Below are positions 1 through 8,701 of a stretch of 64,000 bases of DNA, one piece after another. Both the position numbers and the translations under genes were made by a program. This DNA is from Nannochloropsis oceanica. Its lineage: Eukaryota; Sar; Eustigmatophyceae; Eustigmatales; Monodopsidaceae. The number at the start of each line of letters is the position of its first letter. Positions within the stretch are counted from its first letter, which is position 1. The DNA lies in the NCBI GenBank assembly GCA_004519485.1, contig CP038134.1:248001-312000 (forward strand). Direction: 5' to 3'. The notes below the pieces were generated by a model. That model was not told the origin of the DNA. It worked only from the letters and a program-made list of their open reading frames with translations, and did not search any database.

Positions 1-1
1 C

Positions 2-868
2 GGAAAAGGGGAAATTGTCACGTTGCGACTGGCCCCGGAAGATTACCTGCTGCAGTTTTATTCCGATTTCAAGTACAAATGCGCCATTGGCCTCCAGGGC
101 GTGCATTCAAACCTGATGGGCCGAGACGATGATGTCTACATCCTGGGAACCACGGTGCTCAAGACGTATTACACCGTCTTTGACGCGGAGAAGATGCAGG
201 TTGGCTTTGCCTACACTGCCGATGAGAAAGAGCCGCCGTCGAAGGCGGGGCCGGTGATTGCGGTGTTATATCGCTTGACGTCCCTGGCCTTGTACGTGGT
301 GATATTGGTGTGCCTTGTCAGGATTTCCCAGGACTCGGCGAAAAGCGAGGAGGAGGGGGAGGAGGGGGAGGAGGGGGAGGGAGGGAGGGGGGAGGAGGAG
401 GAGGTGGCTGCAGAGAGAGGGGAAAGGAGGAACTGTGGAAGAGCGGCGGAAGGAGGGGAGTCGTGGATGTCAAGGATGCGGGCGCTGTTGAGTAGATGGT
501 TGTCGAAAGGGGGTGGTATGGAGCGAGGGAACGATGGGGGCAGTACTTCTTCTCCACTGATGGAGGGGCAGCAGCAAGAGGGACCGGAGGAGGAAGGGAC
601 TGACGGGCACGGAGAGAATGGATACCGTGGGGATCTTCGACACAGCAGATTTGTTGGAGACATCCCGTTCTCGCCGGTCTGCAGTCACCGTTGCGGCAAC
701 GGCAATTACAGCAGTACCAGGAGTGCAGAAGGGGATATGGGCGGAGTGATGCGTTGGTGGTGGTCCGGGAGTGCCGACGGCGAGAGCAGCAGCGGCACAG
801 GGGGATATGGTTCTGGAGGGGGAGGGGGAGGGGGGGGGGGGGCTTGCGGTGAGGCGGGGGAGGTATGA
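2..868 (+). CDS. Pepsin-type aspartyl protease, C-terminal part (5' end outside window)
   Basis: The open frame enters from the window edge and ends at 868, giving 288 visible residues. The first part carries the C-terminal lobe of the A1 family. A GRDDDVYILGTTVLKTYYTV block followed by FDAEKMQVGFA is the stretch that usually ends a pepsin fold (ILG..L+.YYTVFD....+GFA). A hydrophobic segment near residues 85-107 follows (AVLYRLTSLALYVVILVCLV), predicting a type I membrane anchor. The last 180 residues are low-complexity Glu/Gly/Ser-rich and probably a cytosolic tail. The catalytic Asp motifs lie outside the window, so activity cannot be judged. A membrane-anchored secretory or vacuolar protease is the likely role. 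The Gly-rich tail overlaps GGA/GGG repeats and its exact end is less certain than the protease core. Confidence 0.8.
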   Translation, partial: GKGEIVTLRLAPEDYLLQFYSDFKYKCAIGLQGVHSNLMGRDDDVYILGTTVLKTYYTVFDAEKMQVGFAYTADEKEPPSKAGPVIAVLYRLTSLALYVVILVCLVRISQDSAKSEEEGEEGEEGEGGRGEEEEVAAERGERRNCGRAAEGGESWMSRMRALLSRWLSKGGGMERGNDGGSTSSPLMEGQQQEGPEEEGTDGHGENGYRGDLRHSRFVGDIPFSPVCSHRCGNGNYSSTRSAEGDMGGVMRWWWSGSADGESSSGTGGYGSGGGGGGGGGACGEAGEV

Positions 869-1973
869 GTATGTCTCGCCTTTGCAATCCAGTTGCTTTG
901 TGCCGTCCAAGGAGGATGGAGAAGGTGGCGCAAGGGGAGGGGGGGGTGCAGGGAGGGCGGGGGGCGGAGGGCACGAGACGGTGCTGGTGGAAGACCACAG
1001 CCATTGGTACCTCCATTCCCCGTCGCCGCACACATCGCCATCGCGGAGAAAGCGAGGGGGAGGGACAAAGATCCTGTGAGAGAAGGGTGAGAGAGCGGGA
1101 GAGGGAGCGGACGTCAATATCAAGTTACACACACATATATGTATGTATATATATATATTCGAAGAACGGTGTGTTGTATTTGTTTTTGGAGCATGGGCCA
1201 GGAGTGGGGAGAATGAATACAAAGAGGATGTGGATGGGCGAAAATGTGACGAGAGGATGCGGAAAACAATAGCAGCAGCAGCAATTTGTGGAGCCAGAGT
1301 GTGAGAGAAAAGGGAGAGGAGGGATAGCGCTCAGCTACTGCTTACGCAGCTGTAATGATATAGCAGCAATTAAAAGATGTAAGAGAATGAGCAAGTAAAT
1401 AGATATAAATAGAGGTCATTAAAAGTCGGCATCGGTGAGTCCGTGTGTCTATGTCTGTGTATGGGTGTGGAAGCCTCCTGTCGGCCAAGCGTGCGTCAAA
1501 TCTGAGAGGATCGAAGCCGCAGAGGGCTAATCGTGACGTTACCACACAAGAATGGTTACGTTGTAGCTATAGAGCGAATGAGATAGATTAAGTAGTAGAC
1601 ACTTGTGTGTGGCTGGGAATGCCTATCTGACATAGGAAGGAGGGGCCGGCGAGGTTATAGTGAACGCAAGCCTCAAAAGGCTGCGACAATCTTCAAGTCC
1701 AATCTCAGAGCATCAACCCAAAACCCCGAAGCGTGTAGGTATCCGTGTCTTGAACAAGAAGAATGGAAAAGAAAAAAGAAACAAAATGATAAGAAGGCCA
1801 AAAAAGGGGAAAAGACGTAGGAGGGGGGCGGCCATCCTCGCTGTCTGTCTTCTTGAGAAGCAACGCGATGAGAGCAGCTGGAATGAGCTCTGAAAAGACC
1901 ATGATATGTGGTTTTGATACTTATCTAGCGGCTTCTCCAATCGTCTATTTACTTTATTATCGCTTCTTGTGAT
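869..1973. other. Intergenic, tail-to-tail; simple repeats only
   Basis: About 1.1 kb lies between the stop of the aspartyl protease and the stop of the dynein light intermediate chain. It holds purine-rich low-complexity DNA and a short TATG/TA microsatellite near 1133-1160. No gene or RNA was recognised; apparent frames on both strands are repeat-driven. Confidence 0.6.
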
Positions 1974-3941
1974 TCATTTCTTTCCGACACCGCTGGCACC
2001 GCCACCGGCCAAAAGCCCTTCAAAGAAATTGCGAATTTGTGCCTCATCACTTTCCTCAACCCCATCGCTTGTCGCCACCGCGCCCACCGCCGAAGATACT
2101 GATGACGTCGGCTTTGTTTTCCTGGTGCCAGAGCGTGAGCTGTTGGTGCTACTGCTGCTTCTGGTGTTGCTCCTACTGCTGCTGCTGCTACTGTTGCTTC
2201 CCTTGCCCGCTCTTCCAGAAGATGACTTGCCCTTGTCCCCCCCAGATGCCCGCGGCGTCGTTGCTGTAGAGCCTGCAAAAACCTCACTATTCCCTGTGGC
2301 TACGTCCAGTTGCTGCATCTGCTGCTGCTGCTGCTGCTGCTGCTGCATTAAGAGCTCCTCCAACCATGCCCGTGTTGGACTCACGTCGTTCTGCTCCTTT
2401 CCTTTTTCCTCCTCTTCTTCCTCCTCATCCACGAGTGGCAGACGCACCCCTTTCGGCGGGACCAAAATCTGAGTGAACGTCGCAGATGTGGGCCACGGCA
2501 AGCTCTGGGGTGACAAAAGTTTCCGTACGATCTCTTCCGAATCCCATCCGGCAGGGACGAAGAGGGACTCTCGGCGACGGGCTTGTGCGTGGAGAGAGAA
2601 TGGGAAAAGCTCCGGATAGAGGCGGTGGAGTATGTAGCGTTGGAGGAGCAGGCAGTTGGTGTCCCGGGTGGCGGAGACGTAGACGAGGGCCGCACCGTGC
2701 TTAAGGCAAAAGGAACGGAGGTATTGTTGGAGGAACTGGCTGCGTTGCTCGTCTTCGAAGCTGTCGGGGGCGTGGACGAGATCGGCTTGGAGGCCTACGA
2801 CGATGAGAGGAACGCCGAGGTTCTCAGTCAGGACTCCGGGAGGGAGGGAGGAAGGACTGGAGCAGCGAGAGGAGACAGTTCTGCTTCTCAGGGGCGATGA
2901 TTTGTGAACTCGGAATACAGGGACTTCCTTGACTACATCTTTCCCCTCCTCCTCCTCCTCCTCCTCCTCCTCCTCCTCCTCCTCCTCCTCCTGCTTGTCC
3001 TCTTGTTGCTCTTTTTTCCGCTGATGCCACTGCTTAGACGTTGCACCACCGTCATAACATTTGGTGAGGTAAGCCACCAATCTTTCTTTGCGCATGATTT
3101 CTTCCTCGTCTTCCTGCCCATCTCCCTGCCCTCCTCCTCCTCTGTCTCCCTCACTACATCCCGCCTCGGCAAGCACGGCTTTCAAAACCTCCACCCATTG
3201 CTGCAGAGCTGCTTCACATGTCCAAGGTCGGGTCAAATCTACTCCGATCATGCAGACAGTGCGTTGCAAGGCTTTTGCCCGTGCGCCTGCTTTCCTTCCC
3301 GTCCTTGCCATCTCCGTCTTTGTGCTCTGGTCGGCTTCATTCCCCCCAGCTTCCTTGTCGCAGCAATCCCCCTGTGAATCATCAAACGCCACTTGTAGCA
3401 GAGTTTTGTAGCTGGGGTCACTGAGGGACCATATATTTATGCGCGCCGCAGAGTCCATGTCGTCGTCATCGTAGCTGCCACCCGATTCAATGTCGTTATT
3501 ACGTCGCAGGCGAGTATCTGGAGACATGCCACGCTCACTCGTTCGTACGCTTCCCCTTCTACCAATATTACTGCCGCTACTGCTTCCCTCATCCCGCGCC
3601 TCGCCAGGAGCATCAAAGTAGGAGTAGGAAAGCAGAGGCAGACTGGACGCTTCTTCGCCGGCTTCAAGACACTCCAGCTTCTCCTCCTCAGTTGTAGCTC
3701 TCCCCGCCTCCATCCTCTCCCCCACCATGAATGCCAGCTTATCTGCACGTTTAGGGATTTTTTGAAAACGTTTCACCAGGCGGGTTTTGCCCACCGCATC
3801 GCCCAAGAATAGGACCGTCCCAGAGTTAAATTTTGGCTGGCCTTTCGAGTTGGCAGCGGCCTCGGAAAGCAGCGCCGCCCAATGTTGTTCTTGTTGTTGC
3901 TTCCGCGGGACCCTGCCGATGCCATCTCTCAAGTTGGACAT
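1974..3941 (-). CDS. Dynein light intermediate chain (DLIC)-like protein
   Basis: The 655-residue reading starts at the first ATG (3941). DLIC is the non-catalytic dynein subunit with a Ras-like fold that binds the heavy chain and, through its C-terminus, cargo adaptors. The Ras-like core is visible: beta-1 and P-loop VLFLGDAVGKTRLVKRFQ near residues 43-60, then GVPLIVVGLQADLV, then YLRSFCLKHGAALVYVSA and LLQRYILHRLYPELFPF, followed by the typical SLFVPAGWDSEEIVRKL. Acidic and Ser-rich inserts, including a Glu run coded by a CTC repeat near 2945-2990, enlarge the core. The C-terminal third is a disordered Gln (2320-2346), Ser and Gly-rich tail. The P-loop reads GDAVGKT, one residue shorter than canonical GxxxxGK(S/T), so nucleotide binding is uncertain. 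Cytoplasmic and intraflagellar (LIC3) DLICs cannot be told apart here. Confidence 0.85.
   Translation of the reverse strand: MSNLRDGIGRVPRKQQQEQHWAALLSEAAANSKGQPKFNSGTVLFLGDAVGKTRLVKRFQKIPKRADKLAFMVGERMEAGRATTEEEKLECLEAGEEASSLPLLSYSYFDAPGEARDEGSSSGSNIGRRGSVRTSERGMSPDTRLRRNNDIESGGSYDDDDMDSAARINIWSLSDPSYKTLLQVAFDDSQGDCCDKEAGGNEADQSTKTEMARTGRKAGARAKALQRTVCMIGVDLTRPWTCEAALQQWVEVLKAVLAEAGCSEGDRGGGGQGDGQEDEEEIMRKERLVAYLTKCYDGGATSKQWHQRKKEQQEDKQEEEEEEEEEEEEEEEGKDVVKEVPVFRVHKSSPLRSRTVSSRCSSPSSLPPGVLTENLGVPLIVVGLQADLVHAPDSFEDEQRSQFLQQYLRSFCLKHGAALVYVSATRDTNCLLLQRYILHRLYPELFPFSLHAQARRRESLFVPAGWDSEEIVRKLLSPQSLPWPTSATFTQILVPPKGVRLPLVDEEEEEEEKGKEQNDVSPTRAWLEELLMQQQQQQQQQMQQLDVATGNSEVFAGSTATTPRASGGDKGKSSSGRAGKGSNSSSSSSRSNTRSSSSTNSSRSGTRKTKPTSSVSSAVGAVATSDGVEESDEAQIRNFFEGLLAGGGASGVGKK
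2319..2346. repeat. CTG microsatellite coding a poly-Gln run
   Basis: A run of CTG/GCA-type triplets lies in frame in the C-terminal tail of the dynein light intermediate chain and encodes consecutive Gln on the minus strand. Confidence 0.8.
2945..2992. repeat. CTC microsatellite coding a poly-Glu run
   Basis: About fifteen consecutive CTC triplets encode an acidic run inside the dynein light intermediate chain on the minus strand. The run lies in an insert of the Ras-like domain and is probably a solvent-exposed loop. Confidence 0.8.
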
Positions 3942-5159
3942 GATGAATGGGAGGAAATTTTGCCTGTGGTGGGGTGTGTCTGCGGTCAATGGTTGCTTGT
4001 GGGTTGCGGGGCGGCTTCAAAGCAAGTCGGCGATCTGATGAAAAATGTCTCTGTCAAATAAATAAGAGTAATAAATGAGACGAGGTGAAACTTCCCAATG
4101 AGGCCCCCTTTTTTCGTTTGAGAGTGTGTCATTGTTGTACTTTGAGTGCTGGATGCATTTTTCCCCGGGAGGCTTGCAACGGGAACTTATCTCCGCATAC
4201 TGGGAAGTGCAGGTTGAGCGGGGGCGCGTTGTCACTGCGGCATTGGCGTATCAACCAGAGCGAGAGGGAGACTAGACTCCCTTCTAAAGCTCTAAAGAAG
4301 ACCAGGCAAGAAGAGGAAGAAGGCAATTTTAAGTATCGTCTTTGCAATTTGCAATTTTTTTTTGGCGTAGTACTAACTAGGGGTGCCCCTGGCCCAAGGC
4401 CTCTCCTCTCATCCTCAGCATGCTACTCTTTGTGCTCTCGAGGGGAGGCCACCAGTTTTGACTGTGGTAGCAGCCCGAGATGGTGCATGCTACACGACTG
4501 AATCACTACAAGGTCAGAGATTTTGTCACACCAGAGCTTTCTGCCCCTGGGGATTTCGAGCAGCCAGTGGAAGAAGAGCCTGAGGAAGCAATACCGCGAT
4601 TGGTCACGGAAGCCAACAAGCACCGGGAACGCTATCAAGTAGAACAGCACAAGGAAGTAGCACTCTCAGATGAAGAAGTTGCCTTGAGGAAAAACATCCC
4701 CAGCATATGCTGATCCTTATAACAATCAATATTTTATGGTTGAATCAGTAGGGTACGACAGAGAATTGAGATTTATATCTGTGCAGTTGTACCAAACCTT
4801 ATCCCCTTCCTCGAAAGTCATTCGTTTACCCTGAATGGAGGCGTTGTAGAGCCTGGTCTCTTCCCTCCTTATTCAGTTTTGCCGCAGCTGCGTGAGCCAG
4901 CCCCAGCCGACGAACCAGCTGCTAATCCGAGAGATTTTCATAGGAGAGCTGGGGCAAGTATGATATCCGTGGGGAGGCGCAGATTGCGACCGTACATAAG
5001 ATAGTAAGGTGTCTACCCTATCGCCGTGTGGAGGCTGGTCTTACACGCAAACACATACACTCCACATCCCAATCTGTCTCATGGTTTTTCTGTCGTGACC
5101 AACACTTACTTTTCTTACCCAATTTGCTTACTCCTACCACCTCACCCACCTTTGCCTCT
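3942..5159. other. Gene-poor stretch upstream of DLIC
   Basis: About 1.2 kb without a supported gene. The first 150 bases are the DLIC promoter and leader. A short plus-strand frame at 4480-4713 (77 residues, Glu-rich) and another near 4845-4990 look more protein-like than the surroundings but match nothing I recognise. They could be fragments of a decayed gene or mobile element. Confidence 0.4.
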
Positions 5160-6460
5160 GTAAACAAGAGAGAAATGAAGGTGTAGGATGGGGAGAAACA
5201 TAAACTTATTCATCTCTGAGAAACAGACGGTCAGGGTTGGGACTGCCGTGAGACTATGCATCAGCTTTAAAGATTTAAAAATGAAACAAAAAGCACAGAC
5301 AAAGCACCAAAAGAATTTTAAGCCACCATTAAAACCTTTATCATTTTTGTCTTTTGCTCTCATGTATACAATCTCTTTTTCTCATATATTCGAATACATA
5401 TCATAAATATTTTTGTATTCATCTAATTCATATCCTACCTCATATGAGTCTCGTTCCATACCTTTCACCTTACCACCGCTGGGATCTTCCCCGCACTCTG
5501 CATTTCCTGCACCTGTATCAACAAAGCATGGACCTGGCACGCATAAGCCGACGCAGAGAGACTCAAATGCGTATTCCAGTCCCGCTCAAATAATCTTTTC
5601 AACGGATTCGCATATGTCTCCTCCCGGCGATCGGTGTGGATACTCTTCCAAACTTCTCAAATAATGGTTGATCCGCACGTCCTTAACATCCTTCTTGAGT
5701 ACACAAGGAATCACAGTTTGATTCACAGAATCATGGACCGAGTAAAGCGCGGTGGCGTTGCTAGTCCTGTTCTCCGGGTGAATGTTCGCCATTAATTTAG
5801 GCATACCATCGGCGTTGTCGGGAGACGCAAGTAAATATGTCTCGGTGACTAACCCCACGGGCTTTTGATGGCGAAACGACGATCCATACCATGTCCGCGC
5901 GACTTGCAAGCACGCCTCTCCTTTGTACTTGGCATTGAGTGTGTCGGACAAGGTCTCGCCGGGAACGGATGACAAGACAAATTCGTCCAGGTCAGTAAAC
6001 ATGACCCACCGTATCCCCTCCTCTGGCCCGCGCTCCCGAAACGTTGTAAAGCACTCGTTCAGTACTTTCAGCTGAAGTGCGTCGGAGCTTGCTTGCCTAT
6101 GACCAGCCAAGTCGTGGTATTCAACGATGCCAAGAGCCACATATTTCTCCAAAACCGACCAAGGATTGCCATCCGAGCCATCGTCGTAAATAATGAACTT
6201 CCTACGCCTTGCACCCAGTGAAAAGCAATGTGCTCGTCAAGGATGCCCGCGTCAGATTTGATCTCGATGCATAGGCCGATGTCCCGGCGGACCCCATCTT
6301 TTGGGTTCCATGGATCGGGCACTCTATCCCTCTCCAAATTGCATGTCGCGCTTTTCGTCTTCAGGGCTAGAGTAACAATCCATCGTCTGACGAAGTCAAC
6401 TCATCCAAGAATGAATTAAAGTAGCTCTGACGCAGTTCCTCGGACATGCCGTCGATGAAG
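5160..6460 (-). pseudogene. Truncated, broken copy of the transporter-glycosyltransferase gene (GT92-like part only)
   Basis: Minus-strand sequence here matches the 3' half of the gene at 24098-26833. It covers the catalytic domain with the TDLDEFVLS motif and the C-terminal region. The whole transporter half is missing: similarity stops near 6460, inside the linker before the catalytic domain. Compared with the intact copies there is a one-base loss at about 6201 (CCTACGCC versus CCTTACGCC), a loss of about 14 bases near 6378, and a rewritten C-terminus near 5600-5650. Coding similarity is high (roughly 98% by eye over 5660-6200), but the 3' flank (5160-5450) is only patchily alignable. That pattern suggests an old duplicate that stayed under selection before breaking, or partial gene conversion. 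It is unlikely to make a functional enzyme. Confidence 0.85.
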
Positions 6461-7001
6461 ACCAGAACGAGTGGGTGAAGCCGACAACGCGCCGTCCTGC
6501 CCATATGTGCAATCAAACGGAAGCACAGCAGCGGACGTTAGTATGGTATTTAACTACTGATACAAGCGAATAAATAAATAAATAGAGGGTAAAAACAGGT
6601 CAATTTAAAAAAAAAAAAAAAAAAGGACGAGTGCATACGTGGACGTTCTCTTTCTGCTGCCACCCCACAGTGAGCCGCTTCAAACTGCCTTTTTATGCCT
6701 TTTGACCGGGCCCTTCTCCTTGCATGAGTCGCCTTCCCCTCCCCAAAAAGGAAAGTATGGCGAAGTTGGAAGATGGAAGCAAGATAAGGTTGAAATGCAC
6801 AGAAAAAAAACGATGGAGAAGAATTTTGTAATTTGTTGGATAGACAAGAAACAAATGTGCGAATGAATTAGAGCATTTTATTCACGTCACGCAATCTATG
6901 CCTTGACCGGTTCTTTTTTTGCTTTTTGTGTCATTTCTTCTTACACACTCATTACGAGGTCGTCATCATCAACCCTTTTCTCTTATTCCCCCAACTTCCA
7001 C
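6461..7001. other. Intergenic, 3' of the BuGZ-like gene
   Basis: About 540 bases containing an A-homopolymer at 6606-6624 and AT-richer DNA. No gene was recognised. The stretch probably includes the 3' untranslated region of the minus-strand zinc finger gene that ends at 7002. Confidence 0.6.
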
Positions 7002-8213
7002 TCATGACGATGCCATGCCAGCAAAAACAGCCCCTTCATCATAATGATATTTGGGCAGCTTCGCCCGCCGCTCCTCCATCGACTCGGCTTCCTCCGCATA
7101 CACCAACTTCAAATCCTTGCCTGCCGCTGCAGCCGTCGCAGCAGCAGCAGCAGCAGCCTCCGACGCTGTAGCTGACGGCGTGCTAGCAGAAGAAACAGCA
7201 GGATGTCCGGACGATGATGGAGATGAAGCAGAAGAGAGGCCGCCTGCGGCAAAGCCAGCGACGGGGAACAAGGGTCGAGGCATCCCAACAGGGAGACCAT
7301 TGGGAGGTGGGCCAGGAGGAGGCATACCGGGATGAGGGGGGGGTCCAGGTGGAACCATGGCGGGATTATGGTGGTGTGGATGCTGTTGGTGTTGTTGCAT
7401 CATCATCTGCTGTTGCTGTTGGGGGTGCATTTGTTGCTGTTGTTGTTGTTGCTGCTGCTGATGCTGGCCAGGAATGTAGCCTCCACCACCCAATGGCCCA
7501 CCACCCATCCATCCCGGAGGTCCCTGTGGAGGGAACCCTCTTGCTAGCGGCTGCTGCTGCTGAAACGGAAATACCCGCGGAGGCATGCCACCTTGATTTT
7601 GCATCATCATCATTCCCGGCGGGCCCATCCCACCCATCATCCCTCCTGGCGGCATCTGCCCCCCCTGCATTGGTGGACGGGGAAAGCCTCCTTGTTGAAA
7701 CCCCGGTGGACCACCCATACCAGGGGCAAATGAGCCGCTCGGTGGAGGAGGCATATGCGGCATTTGACCATACATTCCGTTGGGCCCCCCAGGACCACCC
7801 ATGCCGGGAGGAAAGCCTTGCATTCCCATCCCTGGTGGCATGCCGGGAGGGAGAGGAGCCCCCCCGCCCCCCGCATCGCCGTTCTCGCCATTCCCTGCCT
7901 TCTGCTGCTTCTTGGCGGTGCGTTCCATCCGGAATTCTATAGGGATGCCTTGCATGCCGAATACCTCCACGTCAACCGAGTCCCGGCCTTCCTTGGCCCC
8001 AGGGACCTTTTTGAGGGTCTCCTTGTGGACTTGCGCCACGTGAATGACCATCCCGCTCGCCGAGGTCAGCTTCCGCGGGCACAGCTGGCATTTAAAGTGT
8101 CTGTTCTTCTGATGCAGTAGCAGGGTGGCCTCGTCGTCGAAGGCACGATCGCAATAGTAGCACCAAATGTCTGGAGCCTCCTCCCGCTTGAGGGATGACT
8201 TCTTCTTTCCCAT
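7002..8213 (-). CDS. BuGZ/ZNF207-SUF4 family C2H2 zinc finger protein
   Basis: The 403-residue protein opens with MGKKK and two C2H2 fingers: C-YYC...H and C-QLC...H, with [20 protein letters not shown] then [20 protein letters not shown]. The block [16 protein letters not shown] and GMQGIP follow. This order is the hallmark of animal ZNF207/BuGZ and plant SUF4. The middle is a low-complexity Pro/Gly/Met/Gln-rich region, the kind that phase-separates in BuGZ. Near the C-terminus [20 protein letters not shown] matches the conserved SLEERRAQLPKY-type motif of ZNF207. In animals the family binds Bub3 and microtubules in the spindle and also acts in splicing; in plants it is a transcription regulator. 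A Bub3-binding GLEBS motif was not clearly seen, so the role here is open. It is divergent from the SUN gene, sharing the 8214-8701 promoter. Confidence 0.88.
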   Translation of the reverse strand: MGKKKSSLKREEAPDIWCYYCDRAFDDEATLLLHQKNRHFKCQLCPRKLTSASGMVIHVAQVHKETLKKVPGAKEGRDSVDVEVFGMQGIPIEFRMERTAKKQQKAGNGENGDAGGGGAPLPPGMPPGMGMQGFPPGMGGPGGPNGMYGQMPHMPPPPSGSFAPGMGGPPGFQQGGFPRPPMQGGQMPPGGMMGGMGPPGMMMMQNQGGMPPRVFPFQQQQPLARGFPPQGPPGWMGGGPLGGGGYIPGQHQQQQQQQQQQMHPQQQQQMMMQQHQQHPHHHNPAMVPPGPPPHPGMPPPGPPPNGLPVGMPRPLFPVAGFAAGGLSSASSPSSSGHPAVSSASTPSATASEAAAAAAATAAAAGKDLKLVYAEEAESMEERRAKLPKYHYDEGAVFAGMASS

Positions 8214-8701
8214 GGTGCTTGCGTGTGTTGATGGTGAGGGAGATAGGCCTCGCTGTGGCTCGGATTCGGCTGGTCGACGAAAAAGATGACGGTCTATATG
8301 TGCCTATGGATGATATGGATGGACCGGTGCTTCTATGAGATGAGTTCCTAGACTAGATTTGATGATGATGCCATGGATGGCGTTAGGGGTGGGGATTGGA
8401 GTTTGGTGGGTGGGTTTGTTGTAGAAGAAGACCGAGCCCCGCCGTCGCGCTGACCTGAGTGTCTGCCCTTAGTGTAGTCACCCTTCTGCTGCCTAAGAGA
8501 GTCGATGGGGTCGCGTGGTTGTGTAGGGCCCCGCACAAACCCTTCACTGTTATTTATGATGCGAAGCGCCCTCTCTTCTTTGCCGCCTCGCCCAAGACTC
8601 AAATTTTCTTGTTTCTCGAATTGCACTTACATCCATCTCTTTCTCATAGGTTTGTACTTCGGCACCATCGACCTCAGCCAGGCGAGCTGGGGCAAAGAAA
8701 T
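8214..8701. promoter_or_regulatory. Shared divergent promoter, BuGZ-like / SUN-domain genes
   Basis: The 488 bases between the two start codons must hold both promoters. A pyrimidine stretch ending in TTTCTCATAG at about 8640-8650 could be an acceptor of an intron in the SUN gene leader. No defined motif was recognised. Confidence 0.5.

Noticed and set aside
318-1222. Long minus-strand frames opposite the aspartyl protease tail
   Set aside because: Composition is Pro/Ser/Arg runs from GGA/GGG repeats, with no domain, and they lie antisense to a supported gene.
4480-4713. Glu-rich 77-residue frame as a mobile-element remnant
   Set aside because: No motif of any transposase or polymerase could be recognised, so no family is assigned.
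6606-6624. A-homopolymer near the broken glycosyltransferase copy, suggesting a retrocopy
   Set aside because: The copy is on the minus strand, so a poly-A tail would be at its left end. The intact gene is intronless, and the similarity continues into non-transcribed flank on the left.
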